From CANMXU01 sp052030545 (lineage in GTDB: Bacteria; Pseudomonadota; Gammaproteobacteria; Enterobacterales; Alteromonadaceae), in assembly GCF_052030545.1 (NCBI RefSeq), contig NZ_JBPDIH010000003.1:372001-436000 (forward strand): 64,000 nt of DNA, given 5' to 3'. Positions 1 to 7,301 of this stretch are shown one piece after another. Positions within the stretch are counted from its first letter, which is position 1; each line of letters opens with the position of its first letter. A model generated the notes under the pieces. The model was given only the letters and a program-made list of their open reading frames with translations. It did no database searches and was not told the DNA's origin. Position numbers and translations under genes: made by a program.

Positions 1-114
1 AATATTAGCCTTGTCTTATTGTGAAAACGTACAATAAACACGCTTCGCCAATTAATTTTCAATGGTTCTATTTTGGTAAAAACTTCTAATTTTTCCGTGA
101 TTTTTCCACTCCCT

Positions 115-140
115 CCCTGTTTACAGGGAATTTTTATTTT
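115..140 (+). terminator. Probable Rho-independent terminator of an upstream gene
   Basis: CCCTG and CAGGG form a short stem around a TTTA loop (115-128), followed directly by a T-rich run. The stem is only 5 bp, so this is a modest candidate. No gene ends before it inside the window, so it would serve a gene to the left. Confidence 0.4.
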
Positions 141-341
141 TTATTTATGTCGACCTTAAATGCTTATACTTAGTTTGTTTCACAACTATAGCCAAGGGTT
201 GCACCACAAGACAACTTCACTTAACCACTTGTATATTAAGCAAAAAAAACACCCCCCCTGTAACGTCACCCTAAGATATGAAAATAAACACATTTCATAT
301 TTAAACACTAATGTTTAACTACAATCAATAATAAACTATTT

Positions 342-358
342 ATTGTTAACAATTTACA
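342..358. promoter_or_regulatory. Putative operator, copy 1 of the TTGTTAACAATTTA-like motif
   Basis: ATTGTTAACAATTTACA contains a perfect 12-base palindrome (ATTGTTAACAAT) and abuts the candidate -35 box of the first TonB-dependent receptor gene. Similar sequences lie at 9679-9695, 13708-13724 and 15718-15735, all in intergenic regions of the same locus. An operator role is inference; the DNA is AT-rich, so chance resemblance is possible. Confidence 0.35.
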
Positions 359-387
359 TTGACACATTGTGTGCTTAGTGGGATATT
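359..387 (+). promoter_or_regulatory. Candidate sigma-70 promoter of the TonB-dependent receptor gene
   Basis: A consensus TTGACA at 359-364 is followed by a 17-base spacer and GATATT (4 of 6 matches to TATAAT) at 382-387. It would give a leader of about 135 bases before the start codon at 529, containing a heptamer repeat tract and a hairpin. Confidence 0.5.
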
Positions 388-415
388 AAAATTAAGTTTT
401 GTTGTGTAAAACTTA

Positions 416-464
416 ATACAAAATACAAAATACAAAATACAAAATACAAAAAACAAAAAACAAA
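416..464 (+). repeat. Tandem heptamer repeat, 7 units
   Basis: Five units with period 7 of the ATACAAA type are followed by two units in which T has become A (AAACAAA). The C residues fall exactly at 419, 426, 433, 440, 447, 454 and 461. The tract lies between the candidate promoter and the start codon of the receptor gene, in the presumed 5' leader. A tract like this can change copy number by slippage; an effect on expression is inference. Confidence 0.85.
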
Positions 465-470
465 GGAACG

Positions 471-498
471 AGTAGTTGCTTTAACTTAAACGACTACT
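471..498 (+). other. Leader hairpin upstream of the receptor start
   Basis: AGTAGTTG (471-478) can pair with CGACTACT (491-498) over 8 bp, including one G-U pair, with a 12-base loop. It sits about 20 bases before the ribosome binding site (GAGGGA, 515-520). It could affect translation or mRNA stability; no known riboswitch or leader class was recognised. Confidence 0.4.
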
Positions 499-528
499 TG
501 TATCCATATCCTTTGAGGGAGACATATC

Positions 529-3500
529 ATGTCGATAAAAAGACAAGGGTTTAAACTAAGTACACTATCGCTTGCGATAATGGCTACTGTAAGCTTCAGT
601 GCTGCGGCATTTGAAGAAAAAGCCGAAACTATTGAGAATAAAAAAGCGGCGACTGCAGCAGTAGAAATTAATAAAGATGAAGATAAACAAAAAGCTAAAA
701 ATGACGAAGTAGAAGTCATTGAAGTCACGGGTTTCCGTGGCAGTGTGATGAAATCTATGAATGCTAAACGTTTCTCAAGTAACGTTAGTGATTCTATTTA
801 TGCTGAAGATATTGGTAAATCGACCGATCAAAACATTGCTGATGCACTGTCTCGTGTAACAGGTGTTTCGGTGCAATCAGCCGATGGTGAAGGTACTAAA
901 ATCACCGTTCGTGGCGCCAATCCAAATCAGAACGTTATCACCATGAACGGTGTTACATTAACAAGTTCAGATGAAAACCAATCGGTCGACTTAAGTACAT
1001 TTTCATCAGATATTCTATCGCACATTAACGTTATTAAAACGCCAAGTGCTGATCACGACGAAGGCTCACTTGGTGCAACGGTTCAATTGAATACGACTAA
1101 ACCACTTGATGTAAATAGAAACATCAGAACCGCTACGGTTCAAGGTCGCTACAATGACTTTGCTGATGAAAATGATTATAAAATTTCAGGCACAATCTCT
1201 CACAAATTCCTAGACGATAGCTTTGGGGTATTATTTTCCGCTTATGATGAAACATCATCAGTGCGCAAAGACCAGTTAGATGTTGGTAAATATGAAGCGT
1301 TTGCTGTTGATAAAGCCCGTGATTTAGACGGTAATATTGTCACTGATACGCATGCGCTTATTGCAAGTAATCTAAAATACTCGTTATTCCAGAATAAACG
1401 TGACCGTCAAGGTGCAACCCTTTCATTGCAATTTTTGCCCACAGACAGTACCAACATTAGTTTTGATGCCATTTATGGTAAACAAGATGTCGTTACATCG
1501 AACGATAATATTTCGGTTAGATCAATTGCGGAGTCTAAAAACTTTGTTGAAGGTGTACCGAACAATGAACTGAAGCGAATTGAAAACAACAAAAACGTTA
1601 TTTATGCGCCATCATTCTCGGATCCTCAAGAAGATTGGTGGACCATTGATACCAAAAACAAAACCTTAGTAAAAAGCTTGAACCGTTTTGCTGATGGTGG
1701 TTATGGACGTGTAACTGGCGCAGACAGTACTACAAACCATGTACTTAACTTAACACTTGAGCAATACGTAACCGATGATTTTAAATTTGATGTTGGTGTT
1801 AACTATTCAAAAACTGAATTAGAGCCAGAATCAACTTACGTGGTTAATTTAATCGGTGGTAAGTACGGTAAGCAATGGGCAGGTGAATATGGTACGCCGC
1901 ATACAGGTATTAAACCTGCCGGTTATGACTGCTCAAGTGGTAGCTGTGTAATTGTTGGCTCTGAAGGGTATGTGTCGGCTGAAGACCCAACACAACAGTA
2001 TGATGGTAGAACAAGTACCGCATTTAACCCTGAAGACTTTACTGCTCAAGGAACGAACAACGTTAGAATTCGTGATAAAGCGATTGAAGATGAACAAAAA
2101 ACCGCTTTTATTGATTTTGATTGGGAACTTGATTTTTATGGGCTAACCAAGTTTGAATTTGGTGCGAAATACTCTGAACGCACCAAAATGGTAGACGACC
2201 AAGAAGGTGACTTTGAAAACGCAGGTAAAGCAATTATTGTCGATATTTACGATCCTGACGGCAATATTACCGGAACACGTGTTGTTCAACCAGGTCAAAG
2301 TCTTGGTGCTGTTCCTGTAGCAAACTACTTGTCGGATGAAGAATTTCCATATAGTGATTTTATGGCTAGTTTAGGTATTCCGCAAAGTAATGTTACTGAC
2401 GGTTGGCCGCTAGTTTCTGCAGAAAAACTATTTGAATTAGCAAACTCTACTGAGAGTTTACGATACACAGTAGACCCATCTAAAAGTCGAGAAGCTGAAC
2501 TTAAAAACCAAGCGGCTTACGTGAAGTTTAGTTTTGAACCTATGGATAACTTAACCGGTGATGTTGGCTTACGTTGGGTAAGAACGGATGTCAGCACCTC
2601 AGGTTATTCTGGTGTACATTATTTCGCCGGCGACCCACTTGATCGTGTTTATGACCCATTTTTATTTGCACAACTTAGAAATGAAAACCTGTCACCATGT
2701 AATATAGACAGAACCTATCCAAATGGTGGTTCTCAAGGTGGTAAGCATAACCGAATTGACGGCACAGGCTGGGATTACAACGGTACGCCAGACGACTTTA
2801 GTGATGATGTAAGGTGGGAAGGTGCAGGAGATAACTACCCTTGTTATGATCCTGATACCGAACGTGAAAACATTGCCCACTGGAAAGTTAACCGTCACTT
2901 AGATTCCAGCCATGTGCCTCGTTATATTTGGGGTGACAGCGCTGACCCTGCACTAGCTGAAGACCGCAGTACAGATATCTTCCAAACTTCAGGTGAGCAT
3001 TCTTACGAGCTGTTTTTACCAAGTTTAAATATTAACTACCAAGTGAATGAGAATATCATTACTCGTTTTGCTGCATCAAAAACGATGTCGAGACCACCGA
3101 TCGATCTGTTAAAACCAGGCTTCGAAGTAAGAGAAGGTATTTGGGGCGCTGACTACACCAATAAAGGCTCAACAGTAACGCTTTCTAATACTAAGCTAGA
3201 GCCTGAAGAGTCGGTTAACCTTGATGTATCTTTTGAGTGGTATTTCAATGAAGCTGGTATGTTAGCCGCAACCTTATTCCATAAGGATATGACTAACTTT
3301 ATTGGTCAAGAGAACTTAACGACCTATTTAACGGATTTACGTTACCTTGATACAACGCAAGGCTTCGATGCGGCAAACTTATTGAAATCGGCAGATCAAG
3401 TGCAAGCAGACTTCAATGAAGAAACGATTGATGGCGTAGGCGCTGGAGCATGTTTCCCTGACCGTGGTAACGTAGCTTCGCTTAATAAAGACTGGTGGTA

Positions 3501-4107
3501 TAGTGATCAATTAATTGATTACTGTAAAAAATTCAGTGTAACAACCAGTCGTAATGGTGCATCTCAAACAATTAAGGGCGCCGAACTTAGTTATAACCAA
3601 ACTTATGATTTCTTACCGGGTATTTTTGGCGGTTTAGGTACTCAAATGAGTTACACCTATTCTGAAAGTGAAACGGCAGTAGAAGCTTCATCTCTTGATG
3701 AAACTATTGTTTTAAAATCGTTACCTGCCGCATGGACACCTAAACATAGCTACAACGCAACCGTATTCTGGGAGCAAGATGGACACCAAGTGAGACTGGC
3801 TTATCGTGGTAAATCGGATGAGTTAGTGCGTTCATTTATTGATGGCGGTCACATATGGCGTGAAGGTCGTGGTGTTTTAGATTTATCTATTAACTATAAA
3901 GCGACGCAAAATATTCTTGTTTCATTCCAAGCGATTAACCTAACAGACGAAGCGGTACGTGATTACTTCACTAGCGACAGCATAGTTATTGGTGAAGAAA
4001 TATTCGACGAAGGTAATGCCTTAGAGGGTGGTGTTAATAGCTCTCGCACTCGAGCTGAGTACAAAACTGGCAAAACATACCGTTTAGGCGTTCGAGTTAA
4101 CTTTTAA
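529..4107 (+). CDS. TonB-dependent receptor (Xanthomonas/Caulobacter type), probable glycan importer
   Basis: This 1192-residue outer membrane receptor would import large substrates, driven by TonB-ExbBD. Residues 1-27 form a signal peptide ending in SFSAAA. A TonB box-like stretch (VEVIEVTGFRG) follows at 61-71, then a plug domain at roughly 85-205 with the family signatures EDIGKSTDQNIADALSRVTG and ITVRGANPNQN, then a long 22-stranded-type barrel ending in ...YRLGVRVNF with the typical C-terminal Phe. The length exceeds the usual 900-1000 residues of the family, as in polysaccharide-type receptors. GAGGGA precedes the ATG. A binding lipoprotein follows 12 bases downstream, and sulfatase, GH50 agarase and 3-keto-disaccharide hydrolase genes lie in the same locus, so agar-derived oligosaccharide uptake is inferred. 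The substrate is not shown by the sequence itself. Confidence 0.93.
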   Translation: MSIKRQGFKLSTLSLAIMATVSFSAAAFEEKAETIENKKAATAAVEINKDEDKQKAKNDEVEVIEVTGFRGSVMKSMNAKRFSSNVSDSIYAEDIGKSTDQNIADALSRVTGVSVQSADGEGTKITVRGANPNQNVITMNGVTLTSSDENQSVDLSTFSSDILSHINVIKTPSADHDEGSLGATVQLNTTKPLDVNRNIRTATVQGRYNDFADENDYKISGTISHKFLDDSFGVLFSAYDETSSVRKDQLDVGKYEAFAVDKARDLDGNIVTDTHALIASNLKYSLFQNKRDRQGATLSLQFLPTDSTNISFDAIYGKQDVVTSNDNISVRSIAESKNFVEGVPNNELKRIENNKNVIYAPSFSDPQEDWWTIDTKNKTLVKSLNRFADGGYGRVTGADSTTNHVLNLTLEQYVTDDFKFDVGVNYSKTELEPESTYVVNLIGGKYGKQWAGEYGTPHTGIKPAGYDCSSGSCVIVGSEGYVSAEDPTQQYDGRTSTAFNPEDFTAQGTNNVRIRDKAIEDEQKTAFIDFDWELDFYGLTKFEFGAKYSERTKMVDDQEGDFENAGKAIIVDIYDPDGNITGTRVVQPGQSLGAVPVANYLSDEEFPYSDFMASLGIPQSNVTDGWPLVSAEKLFELANSTESLRYTVDPSKSREAELKNQAAYVKFSFEPMDNLTGDVGLRWVRTDVSTSGYSGVHYFAGDPLDRVYDPFLFAQLRNENLSPCNIDRTYPNGGSQGGKHNRIDGTGWDYNGTPDDFSDDVRWEGAGDNYPCYDPDTERENIAHWKVNRHLDSSHVPRYIWGDSADPALAEDRSTDIFQTSGEHSYELFLPSLNINYQVNENIITRFAASKTMSRPPIDLLKPGFEVREGIWGADYTNKGSTVTLSNTKLEPEESVNLDVSFEWYFNEAGMLAATLFHKDMTNFIGQENLTTYLTDLRYLDTTQGFDAANLLKSADQVQADFNEETIDGVGAGACFPDRGNVASLNKDWWYSDQLIDYCKKFSVTTSRNGASQTIKGAELSYNQTYDFLPGIFGGLGTQMSYTYSESETAVEASSLDETIVLKSLPAAWTPKHSYNATVFWEQDGHQVRLAYRGKSDELVRSFIDGGHIWREGRGVLDLSINYKATQNILVSFQAINLTDEAVRDYFTSDSIVIGEEIFDEGNALEGGVNSSRTRAEYKTGKTYRLGVRVNF

Positions 4108-4119
4108 GAATAAGGAATT

Positions 4120-6657
4120 ATGATGAATTTTAAATTAAAACATTGGGTAGTACCGACCTTATTAACTATGTTAGCAGGTTGTAACAGCTCAGACAGTGAC
4201 GAAGCAGCAAACCAAGCCCCGCAGCTTACGATGCCCGAATTACTTGAAACAGAATACAGTACGTTGCAAGAAGTTTATGATATCTCGACTGACCAAAATG
4301 TAATGCAAGCGCAATACACGTTCAATGAGTCTGATACGTTTGATAATGGCGCCGTTCATTTTGATATTGATTTATTAAAAGGTTTTACCGATGCCGATGA
4401 TGGACAGCTTTTATCCATTAAAAACTTCAAATACGTTTGGGTTGGCCCTGACTGTAGCGATACCATAGTTGCTGCAGCCAACTACCCTGAAATTTGTGAG
4501 CCAATTTTAACGCCTTTAGGTTATGAAATTGGACAAGCTGATTTATTGTTTGAAGATAGAAAGATTATTAGGAAAGCTCAAAACTATCCAATAACAGATG
4601 AAATTCTGTACGGATTTGAGATGAAACAAACGGTGCTAACCGTTACACCTAAGGAATTTGTGCCGATTCTTTATCAAGATGAAGTATCTGTAGTAAATAT
4701 TTCTTTTGATGTTACTGACGGTATCGACTCAGTTAGACACTATGTTTTAGCAAAAATTGTCGGTGAAAATGTCGCTCCTGAGTTTCTTGAATTAGAAGCA
4801 GATGGCAGCCCTGTAATGGTTGATGGCGAAACACAACCATTAGCACCTCATGAAGTTGATGTTTCTGAAAAGTCAGAAAAAGTCACCGTTAACGTACTTG
4901 AAGGCATTTACGACCAGGATATTTATCAAAACGAAGCCTTTGCTAGAGAAGTGGGTGATTTAGACGACTACTACGTTTATCACACCGATACTTCATATAA
5001 TCAAGAAAACATAAATATTAACTTTAATATTACTAATATTACCTTTGATGGTGTAACACAACCGGTAGACGCCGACGGTAACGAGGTTTCTTTTACGAAT
5101 ACCATGAGAGTAGAAGATCCTATCACCGGTAGACTTATTGGTTTTGAAATTAGCTTCGATCCAACAAAATTTGCCGATCAATTAGCTAGAGGTGAAGTTG
5201 GTATTGTTACTTATAACTTTACCGTAACTGATGGTAATAATGCCGATAATGTGACTGAACGTACTGCAACCTTTAGAGTTCAAGGGGCAAATTTACAAAA
5301 TGAGCCAGCATTTGAAGGTCCATTAGAGAAAGAGATTTTTGCTCATGCTGATATTACAACATTTGATTTACTTGAAGGGGTATTAGACTTAGATGGCGAC
5401 CCGATGGAAATTATCGATGTTGTGGTTCCACCTGAAGCCGAAGTATTTGGTATTGGAGTGGCCGCAGACGGCTCTATCGTTGTTGACCCATATGCATTTT
5501 TATATATTGAAAAAGGTGAAACTGAAGAATTTAACTTTGCTTACAAAATCACTGATGGCACGTTAACTTCAGCTGAACGCATGTTCACACTAACGATCAA
5601 AGGTGCAGACGTAAACCTCGTTATTGATGGTACATTTGAAGACGGTGTATTAGGCGAGCATTGGAAAACAAGTAACGGTACTAACGCTGAAGACCCAGCG
5701 GGTGTTGTCGTTAATACTGACAGTGCATTTACAGGTAACTACGGCGTTGAAACCTTAGTGAATGATGTGGGTATTCGTTTACATGCAGATGGTATTAAGC
5801 AAGATGAAATAACGGAAGACGATAGCTTTTATGTTTCATGGCAAAGTAAATCACGCCCGGTAGCAGAAGGTGGTGTAGGTAAATGGGAAAACATCGTTGT
5901 TTCAATTAAAAATGCATTTACTAATGCCAATGTTTATACCCCAGTATTTTCGACAATGCGCGGCGTATATTCACAAACATTACATACCGTTGACTTTTTA
6001 CCCGATAACTTTTTCGAAGAAGATGAACCTATCGAAATTAAGTTATCAGGTAAACAAAGTATCACATTTGATGATGTTCGATTAGTTAAATATCGCTCGA
6101 CTGAAGCAAGAAACTTAGTGAAAGGTAATGATGGCCACTTTAATAGCGGTACTGCTGCTAACTGGGCGATGTCTGACGCTGATTCAACGATTGCGGTTAC
6201 CGAAGAAGCCAATCAAGATGATAGCAACACTCAAACGCGATATGGCCTTGAACTTACCAATGGTGCAAATTGGAATAGCGCTCGATTATTACCTAATGGT
6301 ATTAAACAAGGTACATTTAAGTCAGGTATTCGTTATATTGTTGAATTTGATTTTCAAAATACCGGTGCAGATACTTCTAATTTAGAAGCACTAGAACTTA
6401 AGCTTGTTGACCAAACATCAGGTAACTTCATCGCAAGTCCAAAAAACAGGTTATCTAAATCGACGACAGAATGGCAGGATTTGCGCTTCCATTTTGTAAC
6501 GGATAGTGAAACGGTTTATTTTGGTAATAATAAACCACTAGCTAGCGATACTGAATTTGACTGGTCACTGGCAGATGACGTAAGGCTTGATATCACTATG
6601 CCACCTAATACTACCTTTAATATTGATAATGTTCGCATTTATCCAGTACCCGAGTAG
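4120..6657 (+). CDS. Surface lipoprotein with Ig/cadherin-like and CBM-like domains (SusD-like role inferred)
   Basis: This 845-residue lipoprotein has lipobox MLAGC with the lipidated Cys at position 21. Residues 25-500 contain repeated beta-rich segments of Ig/cadherin-like character, with phrases such as GFTDADDGQ, VLDLDGDPM and FAYKITDG. Two C-terminal segments (about 510-665 and 670-845) begin NLVIDGTFEDG and NLVKGNDGHF and end in FDDVRLVKY and FNIDNVRIY, which is the layout of CenC/CBM4_9-like carbohydrate-binding modules. It is 12 bases downstream of the TonB receptor, so the two are probably cotranscribed, and a terminator follows. By analogy with SusD it would capture glycan for the receptor, but it is not a SusD homologue. 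AAGGA lies 3 bases before the first ATG and 6 before a second ATG at 4123, which may be the real start. Confidence 0.75.
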   Translation: MMNFKLKHWVVPTLLTMLAGCNSSDSDEAANQAPQLTMPELLETEYSTLQEVYDISTDQNVMQAQYTFNESDTFDNGAVHFDIDLLKGFTDADDGQLLSIKNFKYVWVGPDCSDTIVAAANYPEICEPILTPLGYEIGQADLLFEDRKIIRKAQNYPITDEILYGFEMKQTVLTVTPKEFVPILYQDEVSVVNISFDVTDGIDSVRHYVLAKIVGENVAPEFLELEADGSPVMVDGETQPLAPHEVDVSEKSEKVTVNVLEGIYDQDIYQNEAFAREVGDLDDYYVYHTDTSYNQENININFNITNITFDGVTQPVDADGNEVSFTNTMRVEDPITGRLIGFEISFDPTKFADQLARGEVGIVTYNFTVTDGNNADNVTERTATFRVQGANLQNEPAFEGPLEKEIFAHADITTFDLLEGVLDLDGDPMEIIDVVVPPEAEVFGIGVAADGSIVVDPYAFLYIEKGETEEFNFAYKITDGTLTSAERMFTLTIKGADVNLVIDGTFEDGVLGEHWKTSNGTNAEDPAGVVVNTDSAFTGNYGVETLVNDVGIRLHADGIKQDEITEDDSFYVSWQSKSRPVAEGGVGKWENIVVSIKNAFTNANVYTPVFSTMRGVYSQTLHTVDFLPDNFFEEDEPIEIKLSGKQSITFDDVRLVKYRSTEARNLVKGNDGHFNSGTAANWAMSDADSTIAVTEEANQDDSNTQTRYGLELTNGANWNSARLLPNGIKQGTFKSGIRYIVEFDFQNTGADTSNLEALELKLVDQTSGNFIASPKNRLSKSTTEWQDLRFHFVTDSETVYFGNNKPLASDTEFDWSLADDVRLDITMPPNTTFNIDNVRIYPVPE

Positions 6658-6682
6658 TAAATGATATTTTAACTTAAACAGC

Positions 6683-6715
6683 AAAAGGCCTTGTGATTAA
6701 CAAGGCCTTTTTTAT
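6683..6715 (+). terminator. Strong Rho-independent terminator
   Basis: A perfect 11-bp stem (AAAAGGCCTTG at 6683-6693 with CAAGGCCTTTT at 6701-6711) surrounds a 7-base loop and runs into TTTT. It ends the receptor-lipoprotein unit, 25 bases after its stop codon. Confidence 0.9.
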
Positions 6716-7240
6716 ATAAAAGCTACTATAAAAATAGTCGACATCCTTTCATCGCTTTGCCCGCCAAGTGGTTTTATTATTCACTACTGACTATTTAATA
6801 TCTGTTAAATCATTCATCATTAGTTCGTTAATTAGCTCATTCATTAATGATTACCAATCGCTGTATCCTTACCTGTTTTAACTGCCCACCCTACTATGTG
6901 AATTGCTCCTCTGGCGTTATCAACAAGCCAAATAAAGCTTATCGAACTAATGCCTTAAGAAGTTCAGTGCAAAACTTAAGTCACTTACAAAGAGTTAATC
7001 GCGCAAGTGCAAAATTGAATGTACTGATGTCTTCATGATCAGCAAAAAGGAACCCTAACGTTTCAATATAAATTGATTCACGATACGGGGTAATGACAAG
7101 TGATAATGAATTCAATCACTAAGTTATCGCAGACTGAAAGTGTGACTGTGGCTGTCACCGTGGCTAGGAACAATTGATATAAATGAGCTAGGGGTGCAAT
7201 GAGGTGATTAGGGGCGTTCTGGCAGGCTAGAGAATATGTG
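6716..7240. other. Intergenic stretch without a recognisable gene
   Basis: About 520 bases lie between the terminator of the rightward unit and the hairpin beyond the leftward FG-GAP gene. The largest open frame (6847-7038, 63 codons) has no ribosome binding site and an unremarkable composition, so it is not called. No tRNA, IS remnant or clear promoter was seen. Confidence 0.6.
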
Positions 7241-7287
7241 CTGGTTACTTTCGCTGCTAGTAGAACACTAGCAACGAGAATAACCAG
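7241..7287. repeat. 21-bp near-perfect inverted repeat (long hairpin)
   Basis: Arms 7241-7261 and 7267-7287 match at 18 of 21 positions around a 5-base loop. They begin CTGGTTA, end TAACCAG and have GCTAGT/ACTAGC next to the loop. Two of the three differences become G-U pairs in leftward RNA. It starts 15 bases past the stop codon of the FG-GAP gene but lacks a T tract, so it may be an mRNA-stabilising 3' hairpin or REP-like element rather than a standard terminator. Confidence 0.8.
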
Positions 7288-7301
7288 AAATTGGTCGTGC
7301 T

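Noticed and set aside
6847..7038. 63-codon open frame on the plus strand
   Set aside because: No ribosome binding site, no signal peptide, and a composition like the surrounding non-coding DNA.
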